DNA of 64,000 nucleotides from NCBI RefSeq assembly GCF_029714305.1, contig NZ_CP121647.1, positions 4,050,501 through 4,114,500 on the forward strand, in the 5' to 3' direction. Below the pieces are notes generated by a model. The model was given only the letters and a program-made list of their open reading frames with translations. It did not search any database and was not told the DNA's origin. Numbering within the stretch: position 1 is the stretch's first letter; each line of letters opens with the position of its first letter. Below are positions 20,739 through 29,931 of the stretch, piece after piece. The translations under genes and the position numbers were made by a program. The stretch is from Bradyrhizobium sp. CB3481. GTDB taxonomy: Bacteria > Pseudomonadota > Alphaproteobacteria > Rhizobiales > Xanthobacteraceae.

Positions 20739-20951
20739 CTTGCAGCCTCCATCCATGAGCCTGTCTATCCCGAGACTGCTCTGCCGGCGGAACCGCCGGA
20801 CCACCCTCGTACAACGCGCGGCCGACCCTTTGGGGGACATCGGGTCGGCCGCGGAGCGTCGCAAACGGAGCTGAATCGCCGTTTGCGGCGATGAAGCGGC
20901 GCAGGCTCCCGCCGGGGACCCGTTAGCAGGAACCTGCACTTCGCTTGTAAC

Positions 20952-20972
20952 AAAACCATACCGTATCGTTTT
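20952..20972. promoter_or_regulatory. TetR-type operator, site 1
   Basis: A 21-bp near-perfect palindrome: half-sites AAAACcATAC and GTATcGTTTT around one central base, with one mismatched pair. Its twin is at 23201-23221. It precedes the PepSY gene on the minus strand, downstream of the TetR gene stop. Confidence 0.7.
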
Positions 20973-21021
20973 ATTTTGGGCAATGAGGCTGGCGGGCCGT
21001 GAACGTGTTCTCACGGAATTG

Positions 21022-21801
21022 TCAGCGGGAAGCGCGCCGCCGGACGGTTCCCTTGGGGGTGGTGGGCTGAACGCGGCTCGGCGGCCCGAGCGCGCCGGCC
21101 AGGAACAGCCTGATCGCCGAGCGCATGCGCTTTTCGGCGGACTTCATCTCGAGCGGCGTTCCGAACGTCGCCATGCGGTGGGTGTGACCGACCACCACGT
21201 CGAGAAACACCTCGGCCGCAATGCCGGTATCCTCGACGTCCATCGCGCCTTGCGCGACCAGATGATCGAAGAAGCGCGCGGTCGTCGAAACCGCCTTCAG
21301 CCAGCCCTCTTCCTTGCCGAGCTTGGCGATATCGGGAAAGTTGATGGCCTGCGATGTCATCATCCGGCTGAACGCGACGGCGTCGGGCCCGCAGGTGAAC
21401 ATCAGCATCTCGCGCCCGACCTCGATCAGGCGCTGCTCGACCGAGATGTCCGAGGGACGCGTAAGCTGCACCTCCGCGGCTTCGGCAAGCGGCGCCAGCC
21501 AGCGGTCGATTTCGCGCCTCAGCACTTCCGCGAACAGGCCGCGCTTGTCGCCGTAGCGCGCATAGACGGTGGGCTTGCTGACGCGGGCTGCCTCGGCAAC
21601 CGCATCAAGCGAGGTTGCATCATAGCCCCGGTCTAGGAAAAGACGGGTGGCAACCTCGATCAGGCGCTGATCGCGCTCGATGGCGGCGCTTTTCGTCGGC
21701 CGCCCGCCGCGCGACTTCGGGATGTTCCGTTTCGCCGGCCTGGCCTTGGTCGCAGTCAATCCCATGCCCAATGATTCCTGCGCGGTCCTGATAACAGTCA
21801 T
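21022..21801 (-). CDS. TetR/AcrR family transcriptional regulator
   Basis: A 259-residue regulator. The N-terminal helix-turn-helix is clear: IEVATRLFLDRGYDATSLDAV, AARVSKPTVYARYGDKRGLF (residues about 45-90). A basic extension of about 40 residues (KARPAKRNIPKSRGGRPTK) precedes it, and the C-terminal part is an all-helical ligand domain. Start: ATG 21801 is the first in a plausible frame, but ATG 21765 (MGLTATKARP) is possible; neither has a strong ribosome site. It lies 145 bases downstream of the patatin-like gene on the same strand, so cotranscription is possible, and two identical-type palindromes flank this set. Confidence 0.9.
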   Translation of the reverse strand: MTVIRTAQESLGMGLTATKARPAKRNIPKSRGGRPTKSAAIERDQRLIEVATRLFLDRGYDATSLDAVAEAARVSKPTVYARYGDKRGLFAEVLRREIDRWLAPLAEAAEVQLTRPSDISVEQRLIEVGREMLMFTCGPDAVAFSRMMTSQAINFPDIAKLGKEEGWLKAVSTTARFFDHLVAQGAMDVEDTGIAAEVFLDVVVGHTHRMATFGTPLEMKSAEKRMRSAIRLFLAGALGPPSRVQPTTPKGTVRRRASR

Positions 21802-21946
21802 TGCTCTATAACGTGCAGCAAGAGGGGCGTCATGGCGAATCTGGCCCAAACCGCTCTCCGTTCCCCGCATGCTGCGCAACGCGCCGCCCCTTGGCGGCGT
21901 GGTGCGCTGCTGATCCGGGGCCACGGTCCTCGTTCCCCGGCCTGGC

Positions 21947-23125
21947 TCATGGCACCGTCGAGGTCCAGGCGTGGCCCGACGCTGCTTTCTCATACCCATA
22001 CTGATAGAGCACGCGCATATAGCCGGTGTCGAATCCCTCCTTGGGCGAGGCGGGATAGTCGCGCTCGATATAGGACAGATGAAAACCCCAGCGGTTGCGC
22101 TTGGCGAAATCATAGGTCGAGAAGATCACCGAGCGGGTCTGGGATTGGGTGATTGACGACAGGCTGCGTGAGGCGACATCGAGCGTGCTGTTGGACACCA
22201 GCTCAAAGGTCCGTTCGAGCTTCTTGTTGACGAGAATGTAGATGTTCATCCGGCTGTTGGCCGGCAGGCGGCCCTGCAGGATCAGCGCGTCCGGCAGTGT
22301 CAGAACCGGCGCGGTGACGCCGCCGTCGACATGCATCTCCTGAAAACGTCGGCCCTGGCCCTCGGCCTCGATCAGGATCGGCGGGAAGACCAGCGGGATA
22401 CTGGCCGAAGCCGCCATCACGTCGCGAAACAGATGCAGCGCCTCGGGCGAGCCGACCGCGGCGATTTTCCCCATGTCCCAAACCGCAGTGCGCTGGGTGT
22501 CGAGATCGGTCGTCACCACGAGCAGCTTGCGGCCCTTGGCGTCCTCGCGCGCCACGGCCGCCAGGATTTCCGGCCCGACGTAGCGGGCCACGAGCTCGCG
22601 CAATCGCTTGTTGCCAAATAGGCCGGATCCGAACAGCACGCGGATGATGCTGGGATCGTCGAGCAGGCTTTCCGCGATGCCGCTGGTGTAGACCTCCCGC
22701 AGCGTGTCGTCATATTGGGGCCCGAGAAACGCGAAGGGCGCAATCAGGCCGCCGGTGCTGACGCCCGAAACCACCGAGAAGGCCGGGCGGGTGCCGGCCG
22801 CGGTCCAGCCGTTCAATACGCCCACGCCGTAGGCGCCATCGGCGCCGCCGCCGGAGAGCGCGAGATAGGTCCTGGTCGAAGAGGGGGCCTCTTTCTCGAA
22901 ACGGAATTTGGTGACGGGCTCGTCGGTGTAGCGCCGCAGACCGTCGAGATCGAGCACGCGGGCGGTGCTCGCATCCGCGGCGCTGTAAGGCGTCCGTGGC
23001 AGCGACGTGCAGGCGGCCAGGGCCAGGTAGCACGCCAGAGCGGCCGAGCCGAGCAGGCGTGAGCCCTTTCTCCAGATCCGAAGGTCGGAACGGATTGATT
23101 CAGTCAGGAAATGGGGGGAGGGCAT
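21947..23125 (-). CDS. patatin-like phospholipase lipoprotein
   Basis: A 392-residue patatin-fold protein with a lipoprotein signal (LALAACTS lipobox at about residue 39). Catalytic elements are intact: the oxyanion motif SGGGADGAYG (about 93-102), nucleophile serine in GVSTG (about 122) and the Asp of VDGGV (about 262). These Ser-Asp dyad enzymes hydrolyse acyl lipids; the lipid anchor places it at the envelope. It starts 75 bases from a 21-bp palindromic operator shared with the PepSY gene. No strong ribosome site precedes ATG 23125, but no better start exists before the signal. Confidence 0.9.
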   Translation of the reverse strand: MPSPHFLTESIRSDLRIWRKGSRLLGSAALACYLALAACTSLPRTPYSAADASTARVLDLDGLRRYTDEPVTKFRFEKEAPSSTRTYLALSGGGADGAYGVGVLNGWTAAGTRPAFSVVSGVSTGGLIAPFAFLGPQYDDTLREVYTSGIAESLLDDPSIIRVLFGSGLFGNKRLRELVARYVGPEILAAVAREDAKGRKLLVVTTDLDTQRTAVWDMGKIAAVGSPEALHLFRDVMAASASIPLVFPPILIEAEGQGRRFQEMHVDGGVTAPVLTLPDALILQGRLPANSRMNIYILVNKKLERTFELVSNSTLDVASRSLSSITQSQTRSVIFSTYDFAKRNRWGFHLSYIERDYPASPKEGFDTGYMRVLYQYGYEKAASGHAWTSTVP

Positions 23126-23200
23126 TCGCGGTCAGTCACCGTACATGTACTTGCCGCCATAGCCCTCATCGGCCGCAGCGCCCCGTCCTGCCCATCCATA

Positions 23201-23221
23201 AAACTATACGGTATCGTTTTA
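23201..23221. promoter_or_regulatory. TetR-type operator, site 2
   Basis: A second 21-bp palindrome with half-sites AAAACtATAC and GTATcGTTTT around one base, identical in pattern to the site at 20952-20972. It lies 76 bases upstream of the patatin-like gene on the minus strand, in the promoter position. Confidence 0.75.
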
Positions 23222-23286
23222 TTTAACAAGCCGAAAGCTGGGTGGATCGACCGTCGGGCGGTGTCGCCCGACGGTCACAGGGACAA

Positions 23287-24022
23287 TCAGATCTGCGCGA
23301 AGCCGCCGTCCACAAAGACCTCGCTCCCGGTCATGAAACTGCTGTCGCCGGACGCCAGGAAGGCGGCCGCCGCAGCCGTTTCAGTCGGATCTCCGAGACG
23401 GCCGAGCGGCGTGCCCGCGCCCATCCCGTTCATGCCCGCTGCGCCGACGACCTCCATAGCCAGCTCCGTCCGCGTCGGTCCCGGCGAGAGTACGTTGACG
23501 CGAATGCCGGTACCTCTCAGGTCCAGCGCCCAACTGCGCGCGAAGTTGCGGATCGCCGCCTTGGTTGCGCTGTAGACGCTGAAACTAGGCGTTCCCATGA
23601 CCCCGGTGCTCGAACCGGTCAGGATGATCGACGCCCCGGCTGCCATCAGCGGCAGGCCCTTCTGCACAGTGAAGAGCGTACCTTTGACGTTGGTGTCGAA
23701 GGTCTGGTCGTAATGCTCGGGCGTGATCTCGCCGAGCGGCACCAACTCCCCGGGTCCCCGCATTGGCAAACAGGATGTCGACGTGGCCTCGCTCCACCTT
23801 CACGGTCCCGAATAGCCGGTCGAGATCGGCGAGATCGCTGACCGAGCCCCTCACGGCGCGCGCATTCGACCCAAGCTGCACCAGTGCGGCATCGAGCGCA
23901 GCCTGTCGCCGCCCGAAGATGTAGACGAACGCGCCTTCCGCGACGAAGCGCTTGGCGGTCGCGAGCCCGATACCGCTTCCGCCTCCCGTTACCACCGCCG
24001 TCTTGCCTTTTAGCCTGTTCAT
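23287..24022 (-). pseudogene. short-chain dehydrogenase/reductase, frameshifted
   Basis: The N-terminal half (from ATG 24022) is a normal SDR: TAVVTGGGSGIGLATAKRF (cofactor site) and DILFANAG. It then shifts frame, and the C-terminal half continues in the other frame as GELVPLGEIT, ILTGSSTG, the YxxxK pair YSATKAAIRNF and VDGGF. One extra base in the GGG run at about 23752-23754 explains it: removal gives NAGTGELVPLGE. The catalytic Ser, Tyr and Lys all survive in the second half. It may be a real pseudogene or a sequencing error. It is divergent from the HxlR regulator with a shared operator. Confidence 0.85.
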
Positions 24023-24060
24023 ATCGTGCCTCCATTTTCAGGTGGCACTTAGCTGGCAGG

Positions 24061-24086
24061 GTACATACCTATCGACAAGTATGCAC
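24061..24086. promoter_or_regulatory. inverted-repeat operator between SDR gene and HxlR regulator
   Basis: GTACATACCT-6-AAGTATGCAC is an inverted repeat with 8 of 10 matching positions per arm, and a third GGTAAGTAT half-site follows at 24092. It overlaps the divergent promoters of the SDR gene and the HxlR gene, the usual place for an autoregulating HxlR protein. Confidence 0.55.
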
Positions 24087-24106
24087 CTTTTGGTAAGTAT
24101 AAAAAT

Positions 24107-24484
24107 ATGATCTCGACACCTGACCCCATCGCCAATTTCACCTGCGGGCTCGACGCCACGCTGCGCGTGATCTCCGGCAAGTGGAAGCCATTGGTCCTGT
24201 ACTTCCTGCTTCAGGGACCGAACCGCTATGGCGAGCTCAAACGAGCGGTTCGCGGCGTCAGCGACAAGGTGTTGATCCAGCAACTGAAGGAGCTTGAGGC
24301 CGATGGCATTCTGAGGCGCACCGACTACAAGGAAGTGCCGCCGCGGGTGGATTATTCGCTCACGCCCTTGGGACACAGCCTCGCTCAAGCCCTCGCGCCG
24401 CTATGCACGTGGGGAACGGAAAACATGGCCGAGGTGGCCCGCGTCCTTGCCCAGCGCGAAGCCTGGAGCGCCGGAAAGGGCTGA
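24107..24484 (+). CDS. HxlR-family transcriptional regulator
   Basis: A 125-residue winged-helix regulator. Typical family features are [24 protein letters not shown] (Cys in the N-terminal arm), [30 protein letters not shown] (recognition helix) and [14 protein letters not shown] (wing). HxlR proteins commonly sense aldehydes or redox stress through that cysteine and control an adjacent oxidoreductase. Here the divergent SDR gene carries the disrupting frameshift, so the target may be non-functional. Start ATG 24107 follows the operator closely, so the leader is short. Confidence 0.92.
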   Translation: MISTPDPIANFTCGLDATLRVISGKWKPLVLYFLLQGPNRYGELKRAVRGVSDKVLIQQLKELEADGILRRTDYKEVPPRVDYSLTPLGHSLAQALAPLCTWGTENMAEVARVLAQREAWSAGKG

Positions 24485-24543
24485 GCCTGGACCGCCGCAC
24501 GGGGCGGTTGATCGGCCGTTCCCGGCACGCAATAAGCAGCGCC

Positions 24544-25692
24544 ATGAATCTTCCCGCCAATCTTCCCAATCATTTCGAGTTGCTCGCCACCGACGGCACC
24601 GCCCGGACCGGCCGCCTCACCACACCCCACGGCGTCGTCCGGACACCCGCCTTCATGCCGGTCGGCACCGCGGGCGCCATGAAGGGCATGCACTGGCGCG
24701 AGGTGCGCGATGCCGGCGCCGATATCGTGCTCGGCAATACCTATCATCTGATGCTGCGGCCAGGCGCCGAGCGGATCGCTGCGCTCGGAGGCCTGCAGAC
24801 CTTCACCGGGTGGAACGGGCCGATGCTGACCGACTCCGGCGGCTTCCAGGTGATGTCGCTGTCCGACCTGCGCAAGGTGAGCGAGAAGGCGGTGACCTTC
24901 CGCTCGCATATCGATGGCGCCAAGGTCGAATTGTCGCCGGAACGCTCGATCGAGGTGCAGCGGCTGCTCGGCTCCGACATCGCCATGCAGATGGATGAGT
25001 GCGTGCGGCTGCCGGCGACGCGCGACGACATTGAGCGCGCGATGCGGCTGTCGCTGCGCTGGGCCGAGCGAAGCAAGCAGGCGTTCGAGAGCGCCCCTGA
25101 GGGCTATATGCTGTTCGGCATCGTGCAGGGTGGCGATGTCCCCGAACTGCGCCGAACAAGTGCGCGCGAACTCGTCGACATCGGTTTCCACGGTTATGCG
25201 ATCGGCGGGCTCGCGGTCGGCGAGCCGCAGGCGGTGATGCTGGCGATGATCGAGGAAGCCGCACCGCTGCTGCCGGCGGACCGCCCGCGCTACCTGATGG
25301 GCGTCGGCACGCCGGAAGATTTGCTGGAAGCGGTGGCGCGCGGCATCGACATGTTCGATTGCGTGCTGCCGACCCGCAACGGCCGCCACGGCATGGCGTT
25401 CACCCGCTTCGGACAGATCAATCTGCGCAACGCGCGCCACGCCGACGATCCGCGCCCGCTGGATGAAGAAAGTGATTGGCCTTCGGCGCACAACATCTCG
25501 CGCGCCTATCTGCATCATCTGGTGCGGTCGGGCGAAACGCTCGGCGCGATGCTGCTGTCGGAAATCAACGTGGCCTATTTCCAGCACTTGATGCAGGGCA
25601 TGCGCGACGCGATTGCACAGGGTTCGTTTGCCGACTTCCGCGAACGCACGCGCGCCGGATGGGCGAAGGGCGATATACCGCCACGGATGTGA
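24544..25692 (+). CDS. tgt: queuine tRNA-ribosyltransferase (TGT), zinc-ligand-free
   Basis: Tgt exchanges guanine 34 for preQ1 in Asp, Asn, His and Tyr tRNAs. The 382-residue protein begins [11 protein letters not shown]. Catalytic blocks are intact: [35 protein letters not shown] and [15 protein letters not shown]. The zinc site is not: where the family reads C-x-C-x2-C...H, this chain reads SDWPSAHN, and the downstream histidine is replaced (SEINVAYF), so no ligand remains. The GCGCC-ATG context has no strong ribosome site; the longer frame upstream is GC-rich non-coding. queA lies 7 kb upstream. Confidence 0.93.
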   Translation: MNLPANLPNHFELLATDGTARTGRLTTPHGVVRTPAFMPVGTAGAMKGMHWREVRDAGADIVLGNTYHLMLRPGAERIAALGGLQTFTGWNGPMLTDSGGFQVMSLSDLRKVSEKAVTFRSHIDGAKVELSPERSIEVQRLLGSDIAMQMDECVRLPATRDDIERAMRLSLRWAERSKQAFESAPEGYMLFGIVQGGDVPELRRTSARELVDIGFHGYAIGGLAVGEPQAVMLAMIEEAAPLLPADRPRYLMGVGTPEDLLEAVARGIDMFDCVLPTRNGRHGMAFTRFGQINLRNARHADDPRPLDEESDWPSAHNISRAYLHHLVRSGETLGAMLLSEINVAYFQHLMQGMRDAIAQGSFADFRERTRAGWAKGDIPPRM

Positions 25693-25694
25693 CT

Positions 25695-26354
25695 TCAGAG
25701 GTAGATGACGCACCCGTTGGCTTCCAGCTCCGAAAACCATCGCGGCGGTTCCAAAGTGGTGATCCAGCGAAGGTCAAGCTTCTCAAGACGCGGCAGCGCG
25801 ATCAGGCCCTCAGGCAGGCTGGTGACGGGATTTCCGCGCAGGTCGATCTGGCGCAGCTCGCGCATCACACGGACGGAGTCCGGCAGCGTCGCAAGCTGAT
25901 TGTTACGCAGGTGAAGCTCCCGCAGGTTCGTCAGCTGCGAGATCGACGGCGGAAGCTCCGTCAGGCGATTGTCCGTAACGCGCAGTTCAATGAGACCCAC
26001 CATGGTCGTGACGATCTCGGGGAAAACTTCGAACGCGTTCCCGCTGATGTTGAGGTACCGCAAGCGCCGGAGGCGGCCGAGCGAGTCCGGAAGCTGCGTC
26101 AGCCGGTTATCGTGCAAATAGAGGAAGTCGCGCAGCTCTTCGAGACGGCCGAGACCGGCCGGCAGCTCAGACAGTCTGTTATGGCCGAGGTCGAGCATCC
26201 GAAGCTGGCGGAGATCCCCCACGCGTTCCGAAATCTCGGTCAAATCGTTGTCGGCCAGAACGAGCGCCTGCAGGTCGGTCCTGCGCCATATCTCATCCGG
26301 TACGGCGCCCAGCCTCTGCTTCCAGAGGGAAAGATGTGGTTTCAACTCGCCCAT
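25695..26354 (-). CDS. leucine-rich repeat protein
   Basis: A 219-residue protein made almost entirely of leucine-rich repeats of about 23 residues. Units read LxxLxLxxNxLxxLPxxLGxL, for example LRMLDLGHNRLSELPAGLG and LIELRVTDNRLTELPPSIS, about eight in all from residue 5 to 200. No signal peptide or membrane segment is visible, so it is probably cytoplasmic or exported by another route. Such proteins are protein-binding scaffolds; some are type III effectors in plant-associated bacteria, but no secretion signal is evident. It is convergent with tgt, with stops 2 bases apart. Confidence 0.85.
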   Translation of the reverse strand: MGELKPHLSLWKQRLGAVPDEIWRRTDLQALVLADNDLTEISERVGDLRQLRMLDLGHNRLSELPAGLGRLEELRDFLYLHDNRLTQLPDSLGRLRRLRYLNISGNAFEVFPEIVTTMVGLIELRVTDNRLTELPPSISQLTNLRELHLRNNQLATLPDSVRVMRELRQIDLRGNPVTSLPEGLIALPRLEKLDLRWITTLEPPRWFSELEANGCVIYL

Positions 26355-26471
26355 CGCCGGATCGCATATAACGCCGAAGCCAACTCCCTCTCTCGCGCGC
26401 CGGTCAACTAGCGCAAATTCATTTGCAGAGACGGCGTGCGATGCGGAATGGTTAGAATTTTAGGGATCAAA

Positions 26472-26499
26472 AACAAACGCGCGCCGGATGGGCGCGCGT
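26472..26499 (-). terminator. rho-independent terminator of the zinc-ribbon gene
   Basis: Perfect 9-bp stem acgcgcgcc / ggcgcgcgt with a 5-base loop, followed on the minus strand by TTTGTTTTTG. It begins 28 bases after the stop of the zinc-ribbon gene at 26527-26742. Confidence 0.8.
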
Positions 26500-26526
26500 G
26501 ACCTTGCTAGCGATGGAGCTTACATG

Positions 26527-26742
26527 TCAGTTGCAGGCGAACCTCTTGACCGAATGCTTGGTCACGAATCCGTAACCGCAGGTGTCGCAGGTCCAGAGAT
26601 AGCTGATCACGTTGTCGTTGAGGTAGGCGGAGGCTTCCGCTGCCACCATGGTATCGGCACACACAGGGCACGTCGGCAAATCAGATCCACGCGGATCGGG
26701 CCTAAACGCTACGGTCGACCGGACTTCAGCAAACGCTGCCAT
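26527..26742 (-). CDS. small zinc-ribbon protein
   Basis: A 71-residue protein with two CxxC knuckles, CPVC (residue 25 area) and CDTC (residue 52 area), 27 residues apart: LPTCPVCADTM ... LWTCDTCGYGFVTKH. It should bind one zinc. It starts at 26742 with AAGGAGATCACG as ribosome site, which fixes the start over the longer frame. Its knuckle spacing resembles the amplified zinc-ribbon genes at 40262, 40913 and 41344. Possible nucleic-acid or protein-binding role, not shown. Confidence 0.75.
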   Translation of the reverse strand: MAAFAEVRSTVAFRPDPRGSDLPTCPVCADTMVAAEASAYLNDNVISYLWTCDTCGYGFVTKHSVKRFACN

Positions 26743-26976
26743 CGTGATCTCCTTCGCGGTCCGAGCCCGAAGGCTCAGCTCACTACGAAAGTATACACCA
26801 AAATCTTTGACGATGTCGCAACACAAATGCGTTGATTTCGCGATATTTAGTCACGTTCTTGTTTTGCAATGCAGCGAATTCTTCGCGCCTGCAATTCCGC
26901 CTTGCGCAGCGCGGCGACAGACTTCTAAGTAGGATAGCGCCAATTTTCCCGACATCAACGTCGACAGGAGTGCGAG

Positions 26977-27954
<978 letters not shown>

Positions 27955-27956
27955 TG

Positions 27957-28196
27957 ATGGCAGACCAGCCCCGCCGGCCGCGAACCCTGAACGACGCACG
28001 CACCGAGGCCGAGGCCGCCTTCAAGCGGGCCACCGCCAAGGTCGCGGAAGCGCCGCCAAAGACGGTCACCGTGCCCGGCGTTCGCGAGCAGGTCACGCTG
28101 CGCATCGACCAGGATGTGCTGGAATGGTTTCAGGAGGGCGGGCCGGGTTGGCAGGACCGCATCAACGAAGCGCTGCGGAAGGCGGCCGGCAAATAG
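27957..28196 (+). CDS. BrnA antitoxin-like protein
   Basis: A 79-residue protein. The N-terminal half is Ala/Arg/Lys-rich; the C-terminal half PGVREQVTLRIDQDVLEWFQEGGPGWQDRINEALRKAAGK contains the TLRID.DVLEWF pattern of BrnA-type antitoxins (ribbon-helix-helix C-terminus). No BrnT toxin gene is adjacent: the preceding gene is cysK and the next is a terminator. It starts 2 bases after the cysK stop. It could be a stand-alone DNA-binding protein or an orphan antitoxin. The call rests on one motif. Confidence 0.65.
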   Translation: MADQPRRPRTLNDARTEAEAAFKRATAKVAEAPPKTVTVPGVREQVTLRIDQDVLEWFQEGGPGWQDRINEALRKAAGK

Positions 28197-28247
28197 CACG
28201 CTGCGATCGAAATCGATTTCGGATACGCAAAAGAGATGCGCAAAAGA

Positions 28248-28276
28248 AAAGGCCCGGGATCGCCCCGGGCCTTTTT
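28248..28276. terminator. bidirectional rho-independent terminator
   Basis: Stem GGCCCGGG / CCCGGGCC with a 5-base loop. T-runs follow on both strands (CTTTTTG on plus; CTTTTCTTTTG on minus), so it ends both the cysK-brnA transcript and the convergent caspase gene (stop 28294). Confidence 0.88.
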
Positions 28277-28293
28277 GCTGGCTCTGCTGGCCG

Positions 28294-29724
28294 TCAGCGC
28301 AGCATGCCGCCGACGACGCCGCCGATAAACCGACCGGCGCCAGCGGGGTCGGGACCGGGAGCGGGAGCGCTATATTGGCGCTGCGGCGGGGCCTGCTGCG
28401 GCTGCGGTTGGGCCTGGACGGTGCTCGGGGCGGCGCGGCGCGGCTTCGGCTTTTCCTCCTCGGAAACCGCCGGCGCCGCGGCGACGATCTCGGTCAACAG
28501 CGCCTTGTGCTGCAGCCTGTTGAGATAGCCGCTCTTGGGATAGCCGCGTGCGGCCTGCCAGCGCGTGATCACCGCACGGGTCGGCGCGTCGAACTGGCCG
28601 GTGGCCTTGGTATCGAAGCCGAGTCCGGTCAGGCGGCGCTGCACGTCGCGGCGCTGGCCCTTGTCGAGCCCGATCTGGTCCTCGGTGGTCTGGTTCGCTT
28701 CCTCCTTGAAGGTCGCGGGATCGATGCCGGTGGTCAGGTTGCGGGTCGCGTCCTTTTCCTTCGCGCCGCTTTCCAGCGAAGCGATCCGCGACAGCGCCAG
28801 CGAGCGGAACTGACCGTTGGGATAATTGGTCAGGTAGGCATTGTACTCTTCCGGCTTGGTCGAATCCTTGATCGAGCGCCAGAACTCCAGTTCGACGTCC
28901 GAGCCTGCCTTGGCGCCTGCGGCCGGCGCTGCCGCCGCCACCGCGCCCGGCGCGGGCGCGCCGTTCAGATAGACCGCGCCGATCAGGTTGGTGTGGCCCC
29001 AGGGGAGCTGGCCCTTGTTGGTCTCCTCATTGACCTGGGCGCGGACCTTGGTCATCGCCTGCTGGATCTCGACGCCGGGCTGGGTGAGGTTGGCGAGCAG
29101 GGCGCGGGTGAACGGGCTGTTGCCGCCTTCCTGGCCGTCGAGCGCGGTCTGGCCCGGGCCGGTCGCGAACGCGATCAGGGTGCCCTCGCCGGACTTCATC
29201 TCGGCAAGGCCGGTCTGCACGTTGACGCTGCGGGTCGCTGAGTTCGACTTGATCTTGGCGGCGAACGGATTGTCGCGGCAGGCATCTAGGAACACGAGCT
29301 TGACCTTGGCATCGCCCATGGTCTGCTCGAGGGTGAGGTCGATATTGATGGCCGCGCCGAGCTTCACATCCATTTCCGATTTGATGTCGGCGTCGATCGG
29401 TAACAGATAGTTCGTGCCCGAGATGGCGATGCCGTGACCGGCATAGAAGAACAGCGCGACATCGGCGCCTTGCGCCTTCTTGCCGAAATCGAGCAGCCGT
29501 TCCGTCATCTTGTCGCGGGTGAGATTGGAGCCCTCGACCACGTCGAAGCCGACATTGCGCAGCGCGGAGGCCATCGCCTTGGCGTCGACGGTCGGGTTTG
29601 GAAGCGGCGCGACGTTCTTATAGGTGCCGTTACCGACGACGAACGCCACACGCTTTTCAGCGCTGGCGGTACCCGCCGCAAAGATCATGCAAACAGCGGA
29701 CAAAATGAGGGTTTTAAAACGCAT
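28294..29724 (-). CDS. caspase-family (peptidase C14) exported protein with peptidoglycan-binding-like domain
   Basis: A 476-residue exported protein with signal peptide (MRFKTLILSAVCMIFAAGTASA). A caspase-like domain follows (about 24-250): the catalytic His in FFYAGHGIAI and the catalytic Cys in FLDACRDNPF, both canonical. A proline/alanine linker precedes a central helical segment, then a peptidoglycan-binding-like domain near 350-410 (VQRRLTGLGFDTKATGQFDAPTR..I). The tail is Gln/Pro-rich. Bacterial C14 proteases cleave after Arg/Lys or Asp and often act in envelope processing or stress. A CRP/FNR-like palindrome lies about 140 bases upstream of the start. Confidence 0.88.
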   Translation of the reverse strand: MRFKTLILSAVCMIFAAGTASAEKRVAFVVGNGTYKNVAPLPNPTVDAKAMASALRNVGFDVVEGSNLTRDKMTERLLDFGKKAQGADVALFFYAGHGIAISGTNYLLPIDADIKSEMDVKLGAAINIDLTLEQTMGDAKVKLVFLDACRDNPFAAKIKSNSATRSVNVQTGLAEMKSGEGTLIAFATGPGQTALDGQEGGNSPFTRALLANLTQPGVEIQQAMTKVRAQVNEETNKGQLPWGHTNLIGAVYLNGAPAPGAVAAAAPAAGAKAGSDVELEFWRSIKDSTKPEEYNAYLTNYPNGQFRSLALSRIASLESGAKEKDATRNLTTGIDPATFKEEANQTTEDQIGLDKGQRRDVQRRLTGLGFDTKATGQFDAPTRAVITRWQAARGYPKSGYLNRLQHKALLTEIVAAAPAVSEEEKPKPRRAAPSTVQAQPQPQQAPPQRQYSAPAPGPDPAGAGRFIGGVVGGMLR

Positions 29725-29779
29725 AGGAATCCCCCTGCAGAATCGAAAAGATTTGGCAGCAACGCTGGCGGGACATTAC

Positions 29780-29816
29780 AAAAAACCGCCTGCTTCGCAC
29801 CACAAAAAAGCAGGCG
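29780..29816 (-). terminator. terminator of the EamA transporter gene
   Basis: Stem CGCCTGCT / AGCAGGCG with a 14-base loop, followed on the minus strand by GGTTTTTTGTAATG. It lies 115 bases after the stop of the transporter gene and upstream of the caspase start. Confidence 0.6.
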
Positions 29817-29865
29817 AAAAACCAAATCCGGAGCCATCCGTTACCTTCTCGACACGCTTCCTTAC

Positions 29866-29879
29866 GTGATCTAGATCAC
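29866..29879. promoter_or_regulatory. CRP/FNR-family-like palindromic site
   Basis: GTGATCTAGATCAC is a perfect 14-bp palindrome with the CRP half-site GTGA and a 4-base centre; a FixK/FNR site would read TTGAT at the ends. It is 142 bases upstream of the caspase gene start and downstream of the transporter stop. The bound factor and target are inferred only from the sequence. Confidence 0.45.
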
Positions 29880-29931
29880 AGCGCGGGAAATAAAATCCAG
29901 CCTTGGCAGATTCCCTTGGCGATTCCCTGCG

